A DNA stretch of 64,000 bases from Neofusicoccum parvum (Eukaryota > Ascomycota > Dothideomycetes > Botryosphaeriales > Botryosphaeriaceae). The translations under genes were made by a program, and so were the position numbers. The stretch lies in assembly GCA_020912385.1 (NCBI GenBank), contig CP087211.1, positions 2,356,001 to 2,420,000 of the forward strand. The letters are read 5' to 3'. This document shows positions 11,296 through 24,026 of the stretch, piece by piece (positions within the stretch are counted from its first letter, which is position 1; every line of letters starts with the position of its first letter). A model generated the notes under the pieces. The model made no database searches. It worked only from the letters and a program-made list of their open reading frames with translations, and had not been told where the DNA came from.

Positions 11296-14200
11296 GCGAA
11301 CCGCAACCCACCAGTCTCCTTGATTTATCTGTTTATGGCCTCATGAGCGAAGCGACTCTCACCCTCATCAGCATGGCGTTTTATGGCGGTCTCACTTGAT
11401 ACCTATTTTCTTTTTCTACGAGCATTTTCACTTGGCTGGGATATCTAGAAATGTGCGACGCAGCATTCCGCGCAGGGTCATGTTTCCACTCTACATTATT
11501 TTTTTTACGGGTCATGGTGTCCACGACGCAGCTCATGGTTCTCCCTCCTGCTAGACAGTCGATGGTCGAGGCCCTGCTCGCAGCTACACACCCCACCTAC
11601 AAACAAATGAAACTCAAATAATCACATCAAACCAATCGTCACTCGACCATGCCGTGTCTCATTGTGAAATGCATCACATCGCAACTTGACCCCCAAGCAA
11701 GGCACCCACTAACAAAAAGACAATGCATGTGATGGGGTCCAGACGACCTGCAGGGCCAGCGCAGCTGACGAGGCTGCCTCGCCAGGCCCAGGCCCGCACA
11801 CACAAGCACAACGAAGGAAGCGCGTAAGCCGCTTTGTCTCTCCCATCGCCCGCCGCTGCTGCACATTCCCAAACGGGGCGGCGTCAGGGTTTCGGAGGGG
11901 GCCAGCTGACCAACGAACCCACCCACGCCAGGCATAGTTTTTACGCACCGCCCGCCCGCAATATCGCTTCTCGCGCGTTCGCGAACCCGCTGTCTCCGCG
12001 CCCGTGCCGACCGACGCCGACCGCGTCGTGCCGTCCTGTTCGCGCGAAACTCCTGTCCCTTCCCGCCCGGTCCTTTCCGTTCAAGTCTGCCCGCATCCCG
12101 CGTGCGTCCCACGCATGCTTTCGCGCGGGCGACCGGTGCCGCGTCTGCGCATTTGCCGCGCAGTTGCGCAAATGCGCGGCAGGGCGCGGCGCAGCGCGGC
12201 GCGGCACGGCACTGCGCTGCAGCAATAATGCGCAGAAGGGAAATGTCGGATGGATGGGATTGGGAAGGGGTGTGGGGTGTGCGAGCATGCGCGTAGGTGA
12301 ATCATCATTGCTCATGTCATCAATCATTAAAAATCCAAGATGCGTCGTCGTGCAAAGCGCATGTGGTTCAGTCACAAAATGCGGGATTGCTAATGCGGGA
12401 AGCGACTGCTGCTTTTTTGCGTGCTATTGTAATCAAAAGCAAGCTGCCCGCGCGAACTTTGCGTCCAGAGAAAAGAAAAGTTTGACTGCCCGAGGCTGGG
12501 CGGTTCGGCTGATGGGATGATGATGGCATACATCGCGAGAGAAGGAAAGCGGAGAAGGTAGAATGCGGATTTGTGTACTGTGATTACGAATACGCGGATT
12601 CGCTAGGCATCGAGGTGATCCCTCCCGGCTCCCGCCCATCGCTCGCTCCAGTTGCCTGCTTGTACTATTTTTTGCCCCTCCCCCTCACACACCTGCTTCG
12701 CGCCCGAGATCGGCCGCGGGGCGAGCTCGGGGATTCGCTGGGAGACTGCTCGCGGAAAGATTTGCTGATTGAGATAGATCGGAGGCAATCCGGACGAGAA
12801 CTTTTTCGTCGCGATAATGCGGACGGATAGGAGAGACCTCGGTCAAGGCTCCGGCTGGTGATAAGTGATCTGGCGGCGCCGCGGGTGTGTGGGTACAGCG
12901 TGCACCACGTCTCTTTACCGCGGCGTGATCGCCAGAGATGAGCGAATCTGAAGCGCGAAATGGTTGGAGCCTGGGCAGCGAAGAAAAAGGCTTGGCTCTT
13001 GGAGGACGGCGATTAGACGCGGCCATAAACGGCGTCCTCAGAGCACATGCTTTCTTGAAGCGGAGGCGGAGGAATCTGTTGGCGACTGACGTAAGGCTAC
13101 GGCCGGAGCTGTGGCTAACGCAACGGCGGAGACAGCGGACGGAATTAAGGGTTAACGCGGGTGCCTGTGTCAACACCAACAAAAAAGATCGTGAACAATT
13201 TTCACAAAACCCATCCCGCCAGGCTGACCCTGCAACTGCGGGCAGAGGCGGCGGGCAAACTTTTCAGACCCAACCCTGTCAATGCTGTCATCGCTCTTGT
13301 CTTCCCCGTTCAGGGTCTTTCTTCAATGCATGGCACTCGTCAACAAAAAGTTTTTCCTTTGTCTTCTCTGGTACTCGGTATCCCATCATGCCACCTCCAC
13401 CACCGGCCGCCCGCCGCTCGCAGCCGAGTCGGTCGGCCGGCCGGCACTACCATCTTCTTCGCGCCTAGCTTTGCAGCTTAAGCACCATGCAGCAAACGTG
13501 CCGCCGCGCTTGCGTCTGCAGGACCCTTTTTTTCCGCAACGCAAGAGACCCATTTATATTTTTTTTCTTCCTTCCCGCCTGCCACCTCTCTAGTGTCCGT
13601 CGCTCTCTAGCGCAGCCGCCGCTTGCTCGGTCCCCATTAATTCCAATCAAAAAACTTCACTGCCCGAGCAATGGGAGGATTTTCTCTCTCATCAGAGAAA
13701 ACGAAGCCGCTAGAGTGGTTCCAGCTAGATGGGCAGCTGCTGGGCGCGGCGGCTGTCGGTACGGCACTTGACAGCTGCCGGCGGAGACCCTTATTGACAA
13801 CACAGACACAGACTGGCTGACGTGTGCCGGGAACCCGGACGCCAAGCACTCCGCTCGGTCGAGGAAAAGGGGGATAAGGTTGCGAGGGAGGCGGATCAAC
13901 GCAAAGTCGGAGAGATGATTTTCTCTCCGGGCAATCACCGCGCGACGCTGTTCAGTGCGCGCGCGGAACTCGGAGGATGCGACGGGATTGATCGCAATCA
14001 TGATGATGGGGCGATCGAACCACCGGGTCGCTCTTGACACTGGCACTGACACCGACACTGACACTCCGCGTTTCGATGACCGTGCCGGCCGGATCTGGAC
14101 AGCATCGCGAGGAACGTCGCTTGAGTCGAGTCCAGTCATGTTCGCCTCTTTCTGCCTGGCTGGTGCCTTGTCGGATCTGGGGCGGAACCAGGGCTCGCTC

Positions 14201-17200
14201 GGCCGGATGGCCGAGTGCCCGAGGAGCCCGGCGCGCCCGGCGCGAACCCTGGGAGCTGAACGCCACACCCCATCATCGTCCATAGGAACAGAGTCGTGCT
14301 TCGTCGCTCGCTCTCGGCACCCTCGGGAGCCGGCTTGCGCGGTGGTGGTGATGATGTATTGTCGCCCCTCGAAACCTTGGATCCAAGACTGCCATGGTGA
14401 CGTACACGGAGGGAAGAGGCCGTCGTGTCGTCGCAACGGTCTGGACTGCTTTCAGGTTTCTTGGGCATGCGTGGTCAACAGGCTCAGCCAGGTACGTGTC
14501 GCGTGTCGCAATTGTGCGACGCGGGCTGGGGCGCAAGGCTTCTGGCTGGGCAACGAAAAGAGATTTCGAATTATTGCCTGCTTTTGCACAACTCACTCGC
14601 AACCGCAGCGACAACACAGGGCCAGCTTAGTTGGCAGCAAATAACAAACAGGCAGGTACGGCGAGCAGAGGGCCAACAGCGCAGAGCGCATGACGATCGC
14701 CTGCAGGCATGCTGCTCGCCGTTCGTGTATTTCTCCGTCCTGTCTGCCTTGTATAGTTTTGCCGGCAGAAAAACGGCGTCTCATTGGCCGGTGCGTGGGG
14801 GGAGTCAACACAACCCGTTCACCCTGCCACTTCCTTCTTCCCACGCACCGCCGCATCCCGCCGACGCGCAGCAACCGCGCCTTGCTCTGGAGCCAACACG
14901 TATTGCGATGCCGTGGTGGCTTTTCGAACTACTGCAGCGCTGCTGCATCGACGAAACTGACCGCCACGCCTGGCGGGAAGGCTGGCCTGCGAATGACTCC
15001 CCACGCACTATGTGCATATTGCAGGTCTGCCCCGCGCCATCCCCTAGCCCGCGACCGGTCGGCCAGCGCGCGTGTAGCGTTGTTGGCCAGCGCTGCTCGC
15101 CTGCTGCGGCTATCGCAGCGCCGGACTGGCCTGAACGGGCAGAATCGGGGGCCTCAGACGATCCCGCGATAGGAAGCCTTGCTATTATTTCCTGCAGTAG
15201 CGCAGATGGCGTGGACTGCGCCTGTGGGTTTCTTCGCTCTCCTCCCACAGCGCACCCCTCCATGCCCCGCCAATCGTTGCGGCTTCAGGCCAACCCGGAG
15301 CGCGGCGCGCCGTGCAGCGGGTTGCCGCAAACGGGGTTAGCGCGGGGTGTGTGGCACTTTGCGGTGTGTGTGAAGATGGCTCACGCTCGCTCGCTCATCT
15401 CAGATTGTGGGGGTGGTCAGTGTGGGCGCTGCGGGGTGGGCGAGCGGTGGTTGGTGGACGCGCTTGCGCACGGCGGCCAGCCAGCAGAGCTGGTGAAGAT
15501 GGGAGGGGCCTCGCTCCATTCGGGGCCTGATGGTCGTCAGGTCGTCTGAGATTGCGAATCTGAGTGGGCTGGGTGGTTGGGGCGAGCGGGTGGGGCTGGG
15601 CGTTCATTGGGATCATGGCGGCACCGAGGCCAGCTGCTGGTGTTGAGGCTGCTCAGCTGGACGCTTTGGGTAGTCGCGATGCGCGCCTGGTGCGCGTGTG
15701 GTGCTCCCTCCCGCCCGCGCCCTTGACCGACTCCCGCCGACCCGGCCGACGACCGGAGTCCGGGTGTGCCTATTGCGGAGAGGGGACGGCACAGGCGTGG
15801 GGTATTGTCGGGAGCAGCAGAGACACGGCGGGAGGAAGGGGTGATTGGCGCCGGACGCTTGCGCATGCCGTGCATGATCTCTTCTCTGCTGTCGCGCTCT
15901 CCCGCTTCGGACGAGCAGCGGGCGGCGGGGTGCTGCGCGTGAGTTGTCCGCGCTGTCTTGGTGCCTGGTGTGTCGGGTGCTTACGGAGTCCAGCTGGTCA
16001 TTCCCCCTCCGCCTCCCGCGAAGCGCCTCCGGAATGTCTATCCGTCCGTCTCGGCGGACCACGGGACCTCACCAACAGCGTTGTACGGAATTTGGCTGCC
16101 TGGTGTCTTGCGTTGCGGAACGCGCGGAGTGCGGAGGCTCAGCGTCGCTGCCTTCGTGGCTTCGCGCCTTCAGCCCGTCACCCCTCTGCGCTTCGGTGCC
16201 CGCGACTCTCGGCGCAGAAGCAAAAGTCGCCGAGAAATTGGTTGAGTGCGTTGCGCTCGCCGCAGATGCCGCTGCCGGTCGGCGTCGAGACGAGACGCAC
16301 TGCATGGCATGGCATGGGAGCCGCGACGCGCGACGCGGATGCAGACGCGGGACGCAGCCAGCACGCGCACGCCTCCCGCCCACCTGACCGCGCTATCCGC
16401 ACCTCCAGAATGTCCATCGCATCTGCTGGATCTTCGATCATCATCTTCGATGCCCCCCGCGTCCGGAAAGTCGTACAGAGCACAGTACTTGCAGGTACGC
16501 CCACACGACACCGTCATCGGATCCCCGAGCGAGACTTGCAGTATCTTGGATGTCGACGCCTCTCTGCTGGGCACACCTCATGATCACCCCTATCCGAGCG
16601 TGCTACTCGACATCTGAATCAGCGTCTCTGCAGTTTGTTAATCGCGGTGCCGCTAAGGTACAGGCACGTATCTCTCTCCGCGGTGCGATGTCCGCGGATA
16701 TGCATCACCCCCATAGAGTTCTGCCGCCGTCTGCATCTTTAACTTTCTGCCCCGTGGGATGCATGCATGGAGTCTCTTTGCTTTTTCGTCGCCTTTGCCT
16801 TTCTTTTGCTGCAGCTTCCTTGCGCGACACGCGACGAAATGCGAACTCGACGTCACGGCCACGCGAGACTGACCAGCGTGGCGGCGGTGATCTTCCACTG
16901 TTCGCCTCCTCCATCTCCCTTCGGCCTCACTCCACACTCGGGATTGCCCTTTGTGGGGTGCAGCGCCCCTGCGGTCTCGGGAAAGGGTCGCCAGACTTGC
17001 CCCGCGCCCACGGAGGCACTGCGGTCTCTGGACAACGTGGAAAATCTGTTCCTGATCCGCCCCCAAGGTAACTTTCCTATTCGCTATACATGCACCTGTA
17101 CCTCTGTACCTTCACATGTTGCCACCGGTCTTTCTCCCAACTCGTGGCAGCTCTGACCGCCACATCAGAGACAGACCGAACAGACTTTCTGCTCCTTGCC

Positions 17201-20200
17201 GTCTGCCACGAGGCGTTGACGCTGGCTCATGCACATGCACATGCATATGCACTTCCCTGACGAGCGTTGACGTCCACCAACCTGCCATACTCCGGACTAC
17301 TGCGCGTCGCCTCCCGTCTCTCACGATGCTTCTTTTTTTTTCTTTTCCCTGTCCCGCGCAAGGGTATTCTCTGGCTCATCCTCAAGTCCTCCCCGGGCCG
17401 CACTTAGCGCTGCTGCAGGAGCGTACTGTTCCTTCGTCCGCGGGATGGCAGAATAGAGCAATGGTGCGGAAGTGACGTGCGGACATCCCCCCACGGGCCT
17501 TATGCCGGTCCCTTGCGTGCTAGCCGCCACAACAACGTGGTCGCCGAACCTAATCTCCATCACTCGCGCCCAAAAACAATAACGCCTGCGCTTGGATCGG
17601 CTGCGCGCCCTGCCTACCAGTTCGCCCATCACATGGACTATTGGCCGCCGCGCTGCGTGCTGTCTGGGAGCGAGGCTGGAAGCCGCTCGCCATTGGGCTG
17701 CATTCGTCCAATATCTCGCACGTGTGGCATGGATGGGGGACCCCGGTGTTCACGCCTAGCATTCGCGAACTTCGATGCCCGCGGAGTCATGTACACAGTA
17801 GGCGAGTGCGATATAGGGCTGTCCCGCCAATGAGAGGGCGCGAGGCTCGTTGTTGTCGGTTGTCTTGGGACGCGCGAGCGTGGTCTCGCGTTGCTTGGGC
17901 GTCGTGCCTGGTTTCTGAGCTCTGACGTGTTCGCCGGGCTGATCGTCAGGTACCGTCGTCCATCACAGCCAGGGGCTCAGGGTCTACCACCACTGCTTCC
18001 AAGGCGGTTGCTGGTGTGTGTTTTGTCGACGGCAGACGGCGCTGTCGCTCTGGAAACACACGTCCACCACGTCACTGGCCCGACTTCTGCCCTGTCGTCG
18101 ACTCACTGGCTCTGCCGCTGTTGCGTGTCCGACCTCTCTCTTTTCCTGTTCTGCCATCTTCTCCGTCCGTCTCTGACAAATGCCCACGCCGGGCCTCGAC
18201 GCCCCTCTCGCGCAATAACGAAAGAAAATCCCGTAGCGTCGTCCGTCCGTCGGCCGAAGCCAACCGTCCCAGATCCGTCCGCCACACCGAGCGCCTAACG
18301 CCGTTCTCTTTTTCCCTTTTTTTTTTCTCTCTCTGCACAACCAGGAGCGCCCGCCCAGCCCCACAAAACACGGTGAGCACAAGGCCGTCTTTCCTCTGCG
18401 AACCGGCGGCAACCCCTTCGGCCTGTGCGGCCGGGCGGGCACGCAGTTAGCGTGAACACGTACCTTGGCCCGTGTGGCCCGGCGCAACACGCGCAGAATG
18501 GCGGTCTGTGTGGTGCATCCGTGTTGACCGGTAAAAAAAAGAATCCCCACCGGGCCCCCGCTAAAGCTCACCGGCGCCAGGGAAAGCAGGGAAAAAGAGT
18601 TTTTCTAGAAGGCCGACGGGTCTTCGAAAATGCTTCGGCGCGCCCTTCGACGGCCGTGTGACTGGTGCGACTGGTGTGACTGGCGCGGGCGGATGCATGG
18701 AAGGAGTGGGAGAACGATGCTTCTGTGGGGCTGGTGGGTTGCGAGGTGAGTGCTAGGCTGCCCGTTGCTCACCGCACCCGGCTTTTTGTGCTGTTGCTGC
18801 GGCAAGCCAGGGCTGCGCGGCGGGTGATGGACGCGCTGCTGGGAAGGGGGGCCACAGGGGCGCGTTGGTGGTGGCTTTGGCTCTTCACATGTCAGCGAGC
18901 TGTGGAGGGCACGGTCGCCGTGAGAGTAAGCGTTGTGGTTGTCGTGGTGCTGGTGCTGGTGGCTGTGGAGGCGGTGTCCTGTCAATGCGAGCCGCGTGTT
19001 CCGTACCTGTGTTGGTTCGGACGGTGTTGCGAAGGAGGTGTGATGCTTCTCTTGCGGTTGGAGAATTCATCCGAATGCGAAGGTGTTGTGTGACGGCGTC
19101 CAGACTGATGCCTCGACATCTCATGTGTTGTGATTCTTTGTGGGCCGTCAACTGATGTCAGGCAAGCATACTGTGAACCTGTGGCGCAACGAATTCTGTG
19201 GCGTGGCTGTGGCCATACAACGTCTCTCTCGATCCTCACGCAATGCTTCTCCTATTGAATCTACCGCTTTCTCTGGCGAGATTCCTCCGTCAACTCCGTC
19301 AGAGACCGGTAGCGGAGCCCAAAGTGTTCAATCTCAGTACTTGCGTGACTCCGCCAACCGTATGGACTCGAACCACTGATCTACGTATCGTAATTTCAGG
19401 TCCGTCTTGTGCCTTTGCGCCTCGCTAATCTGCATGCTTGTCTTGAAGAAAAAAAAAGTGCCGGCACTCCTGATCCACCATCTGACAGTGAAAGGAAGAA
19501 TGCTTGTATTACCTCCAAAGCCTCCAAAACTCGTAAAGCACGCTTTCAGAAGCCAAACCAGGGAAGACTTACTGTCTAGAATAACCTAGAAATTTATGAT
19601 TTACAGATTTTCCCGCGGCTCATTTCCTCTTCTACACCAATCATCCTCCTTTTGTTTTTTCTTCATTCCGTTCTAACGTTCTTCCATTGGTCTACAACAT
19701 GATTTGGCAGATTTGAAGCATTGTGTATCCAAAATGATCTACAGGCTAGCTTTCGCTATACCGCTCTTTCCAAATATTGGTGGTCCTGTTTTCTGAAGTC
19801 GCTCAACATTCCCCCTTCGGAAGAATGAAAACATCAAGAACTACATCACAAACACATCCTCACAAGTCAAATGAAGTCTGAAAAATTACTTTTACATCTG
19901 TTTTTGTGGGAGCATAAATTCTGTGCTCTCTGGGACCTTGGGTCAAGCCCCAGTACGGCATCCTCTGATGAATTTATTGCCGAAAGTACTGCGGAGAAGG
20001 CGCGGCTCGATCATTTAGTGTCAACGTAACGCATCATCACTGGTATTTGACGCTGAGTACCGTTAGATTGTCTCAATAGCTGCGGGGATGTGCTGAAATG
20101 GCTCAAGTTCTGAACGAAAGAAGTTGGCACTGTCATTAGTGCAACACCCCTTTCATGTTTCTCGTCGTACGAAGACAAGTGCCCAAGAGTTTATGACGAA

Positions 20201-22442
20201 GAGTTCGAAGGAATATTCGGATTGTCTTTAAGCAAGGGAATGGTGGCGGAGAGAATTACCTATCGGCTAAGACAGCATCACAGTTGATGAACTGCATGTA
20301 ACCGACCAGGCCTCCGGATCACCAGGTAAGTTCTTTCTATTATTCAGTTTCTCAAGTGTCTAAGTTCAAAACTGTGGCCTAAGATATGCAATTTGTGGGC
20401 TGAGATCAGGGACCATGATGCTTTGTGGATCTCAGAGACTCAGCGTTGTCTAACATCAAACTGGAGTTTGGGATTACTTCTGTGGTACACAGTTCCATCG
20501 GCGGACACACCCTCCATATCTTCAAGGGTTCCATCATAAGCCTTTATCCAGAGCCATACACCTGGATACTGAAAGCCTGTAGGATTTCTATCTGCCGCGG
20601 AATACGAGCTTTGCAGTCAAAAAATGGTGCAAATCACGATCCGGATACGTAGATCGCACGAATTTTTGGTATGGACTTGAACAAGTGGTTCAACCCCAAA
20701 AGGACCGCAGAAGCACGAGAAAAAGTGAATCGTTTTTTAGGGTTGGGTGATCCCACCAGTAGTTTAAGGTATGGATGAGCCTTGATAGGGTGACATACAG
20801 ACTCCAGGGACACGGGGAAGTTGACTTGAGGGCTGCTCGAGTCTTTGATCGGCTCCGGGGGATGTCTCATGTGGAGGTCACGACCAAATCCATAACCTTT
20901 GAACTCTCGGCTACAGCTTAGATGTGGGCCCTCATGGTTGTTCGGATCACACGATTAGCATGTAGCGTGACCACTAGTGAGCATTGTTGAAGTTGTTAGC
21001 AAATGTGCAGCTCCTTGGCATCTTAGATTCTTGACCTGCGATTCGCACTGGTCAATGGTCTTGCAAAGGTTTCGAGATGGCTCCGCAGCTTGCTCATGTG
21101 CTGTCACTTTCAGAACGAGACCTCATAAGCAACTCCACCTGGGTTCACAGACGTGAAAGTGAAATTATAGGTCTTGGGCAATAGCCTGCAAGTTTCATCA
21201 AGAGGTCATTCACTTTAGTCTTTGTTTTACAGCTGAAGTTGATCGAGAGCCTTTTGCGCTGAACACACATGGCCATTAACACCGCTTTACTTACCGACCC
21301 CACTTCTTCCATCCCTGCCAGGTAGGAGTGCAAGAAAAGCTGCTCCGGGTTGCAGACGACTACCGCAAAGCTCCGAAAAATAAGGAGTGCTTACCTTTCG
21401 ATATAGCGGAAACCTGTAGTGAAGAGTTGACTGTGGGCTTTATGGCAGACTCACGGAGAGTGGAAAGCTTCTATTGGCATGAAGAACATGAAAGATAGTT
21501 TGAAACTCATTTTTGAAAGTGCCAATCAAGACCGCATTCTGAGTTCGTGCGGATGTGGCAGCTGGTGCTGTGGACCGGTTGTCCTGGCAAATGATCACGG
21601 GAGGCGACGACTATGCAGGTCATACGGAGTACATGCAGGTCATACGGAGTACATGCAGGCCATTCAATGGCATGTGGCCTCCTCGGAAAAGTGCGGACTG
21701 CTGCTGGATAAAAGTGAGCATATTGTTGCTATTCTGAGTTCAACGATAGGTCTGGGTCTCCGGCTGAAGCACCCTACTGGATACCTTCTTACTTCTCTGT
21801 CCTGGTTGCGTTTACCTCATAACCTATTTCAGTGGAGTTTGCTCTTTCTGGCCGATAATCTATTTTGCGCATACAGATATTTATTGAGCTGATGCTGCGC
21901 TGCAACATTGAATGCTCTTAGTGGCGTGAAGGCACAGTATGTCATGCTGCAGCCAAAAGTTTGGAGGTCTTCTTTATCATCACTTCGAGGATTGGAAGGG
22001 CCCGAGGGATTTGTAGACCACTGCCTGGTCCGGATCAGAGCCACTAGCATAAGGGCTGGGATAAAGCGGAATAGCGATATTACAGACTGGGCACTCTGGA
22101 GGCAGCTATCGTCATTGGGGCTCGTGATATCCTGAACAGTATTGCAGACACGTCATCCAACGTCAAAGCCGTTGCGGCCATGTTCATTTCTTTTGATAGT
22201 GGTGTATTGTGTATCCCAAAAACCTTCCTCCCGAAATAAAATGACGCCTAGCATGCAGTGGTTGCTGTACACGGCCTTTCCCTCTTCTTCCTCAAGATGT
22301 CAGGCCGAGCTCTGCCCATCCGTTCCTCTCATAACGTACAATCCTCTGTCATCTCGAAATGGAGCGCTTGGACCGAAAATCGGGGTCCCTCGAACGTAGC
22401 GCGGCATCGTCGATCGCGTTGGTGGGGTGTCTGCGGCCTTAT
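11296..22442. other. 11-kb gene desert
   Basis: No gene with a recognisable domain or good exon structure. About 11.8-18.6 kb is GC/CpG-rich with overlapping low-quality frames; about 19.4-22.4 kb is AT-richer. Weak coding-like islands in the AT-rich part are a plus-strand stretch near 20140-20280 and a minus-strand stretch 21145..21510 with two stops; neither is strong enough to call. A tandem duplication lies at 21613..21652. Confidence 0.55.
21613..21652. repeat. Two exact tandem copies of a 20-mer
   Basis: The unit ATGCAGGTCATACGGAGTAC occurs twice head-to-tail and is followed by a partial third copy (ATGCAGG, to 21659). It is likely a local slippage duplication. Confidence 0.85.
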
Positions 22443-22715
22443 TTACGCGGGAAGCAGGATCTCGCTCCAGCTGCTGTGGAGGAATGCAACGCCAGCCTGT
22501 CAAACAAAATCAATCAGCATTTCGTCACCGTTGTACGTTTCCAAGCTATCCACATCATTCCCTCTTTTCGTCCTCGTGGCGCGGAAACTTACAGCGAACA
22601 TGCCGAGCGCGGTAACGACGGTACGGTTCTCAGGCGAGGTGACGGTCGAGTAGGCGGTGGTGAACAGGCTCTGCGACTCCTGGCGACGGGGGACCGGTGC
22701 GCGCTTGGGGGCCAT
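22443..22715 (-). CDS. TOM6: Tom6, small subunit of the mitochondrial outer-membrane import complex
   Basis: 58-residue tail-anchored protein that stabilises the TOM40 core complex. Exon 1 is 22593..22715 and exon 2 is 22443..22496; the 96-nt intron (22497..22592) has donor GTAAGT and acceptor GACAG and falls at a codon boundary after residue 41. The protein starts MAPKRAPVPRR (basic cytosolic end), has the family motif SPENRTVVTALGMFA, and ends AGVAFLHSSWSEILLPA, matching the fungal Tom6 C-terminus with its single membrane span and final LLP. An open frame continues upstream to 22922 but is not needed; the internal ATG has the expected family start. The next gene, RPB10, is also on the minus strand about 0.7 kb away. 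Confidence 0.93.
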
Positions 22716-23388
22716 TGCGTCGGTTGGTTGCTGCTTTGGATGAATGCGGGAGAGCTTGGTCTGCGCGGGTTCTGTCAATGGAGGACGAAGCTTTTCGGTG
22801 GGAGCGTTGCACGAGTATGCGCGCAGTTGGACGTACGGTTGTTTGTAATGCGGAGGTTGGGGTTGGGTCGATGGAGCGGGCTTCGATGGTGGTGATGATG
22901 TTGGAGCTCGGCGGCGCGCCATGATGCACTTTTTGGGTGACTAAGCGGTGCCAAGAATGACGCTGCATACATAAATTCGGGGACAAGGATCCTTGCAGCA
23001 CTCCATTCGCAGTGTTTGACATACGTCAAGAGTAGCCAGATTTTGAATAATACTAAGAGGAACCCTAATGTGTCCCGTATCCTGGGTCTCGTAACGACAA
23101 TAGACATCTGCGCCGACATTTGTCACTGACGTATCATAGGGCCGGGCATTTACCTTCGGGAATGAAAGCCAGAAGAAAGCCTATAAAAGCAGGATATCAA
23201 CCTGGGTTCTGGCCAGGCTCATCATTGGGCATCTGCTCTAATATTCCGCCAAAAGCTCGCTCTGACCTCCCTAAGATACTGTAGTAAGAAGTCCTGCACC
23301 AGAAAACGCCGTTTCGCCATAATGCCTTGATCTTTTTTTCGGTCGCGTGTATTTTATCCCATCAACTCCGGAACCGTGTCGGGGGTAT
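22716..23388. other. Intergenic between TOM6 and RPB10
   Basis: Holds the TOM6 promoter/leader and the RPB10 3' UTR. No further gene seen. Confidence 0.6.
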
Positions 23389-23801
23389 CTATGCGCCCTG
23401 GCGAATGCGCTGGAGCTCACGCTCAGCGTTGTTGTACCTGCCCCAGAATCAGCACCATGCCCTTTGTTCCCATGCGGCAGCGGTGATACGTACTTGAGCA
23501 GTTTTTCGATGAGGTCAACGTGGGTCATGACCATACGGCGGCAGCAGTAGCGGTTGAGTCTGAGCTGGTCCATAGCGTCACTGCGCATAGGTTAGTCGCG
23601 AGCTCCCGAGACTCTGGGGATGGCGCTACCCACCCCTCGTGAACACCCTCCTCAATCAAGCTGACAAAGCGCTCCCAAAGGTCGCCGATGACCTGGAATG
23701 TGGTGTTAGCACGGTGGCGCGGAAGCGCGGAGGCGCGTGGAGCTGCGGATCCTTGAGGAGCGTACCTTGCCGCAGGAGAAGCACCGGACGGGGATAATCA
23801 T
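23389..23801 (-). CDS. RPB10: RPB10 (ABC10-beta), shared subunit of RNA polymerases I, II and III
   Basis: Small zinc-binding subunit common to the three nuclear RNA polymerases. Exons: 23766..23801, 23634..23692 and 23490..23580, plus a tiny last exon ending at TAG 23389..23391. Introns of 73 and 53 nt (donors GTACG and GTGGGT) are secure because they rebuild the invariant sequence: [12 protein letters not shown], then [16 protein letters not shown], then [20 protein letters not shown]. The zinc ligands are C7, C10 (CFSC) and C44, C45 (YCCRR). The last intron begins at 23489 (GTATCA); two acceptors remain possible, leaving a tail of GA (exon 23389..23397) or RIRQGA (exon 23389..23409). Total length is 64 or 68 residues, close to the 70 of yeast. 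Four exons for so short a protein is notable. Confidence 0.93.
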
Positions 23802-24026
23802 GATGGCGGTAGCGGGCTAGAGAGGCGGCGACTCGGGACAGGTCGAGGGCGAGATTGCGCAGAGAGGCAGGTTGGGGTGGATGGCGAGGCGTGGTGGGTG
23901 CTTTGTTCGAGATCTGCCCGCGACGCAAGAAAGTTCGGAGGTGCCTGTGCCAAGACTTTGGCCCGCGAAAAAGTATGGGCGCGCGCAAGAAAGTTCACCA
24001 CGACCATCCACTTCCGCGACAACACC
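23802..24026. promoter_or_regulatory. Divergent promoter shared by RPB10 and UTP17
   Basis: Only 225 bp separate the two start codons, which point away from each other. Both products serve ribosome production, so a common promoter is plausible. No individual binding site is claimed. Confidence 0.6.

Noticed and set aside
14425..15549. 374-codon plus-strand open frame
   Set aside because: Same reasons; several overlapping frames of similar length and no coherent composition.
19340..19430. tRNA-like B box (GGTTCGAGTCC on the minus strand)
   Set aside because: No complementary acceptor stem at the proper distance and no convincing D-arm or A box, so not called a tRNA.
22716..22922. Upstream extension of the Tom6 frame
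   Set aside because: Family size and the MAPKR start fix the ATG at 22715.
23877..24026. In-frame upstream ATG extending UTP17 by 50 residues
   Set aside because: Runs into the RPB10 promoter, gives an atypical N-terminus; the ATG at 24027 has ACCATGG context.
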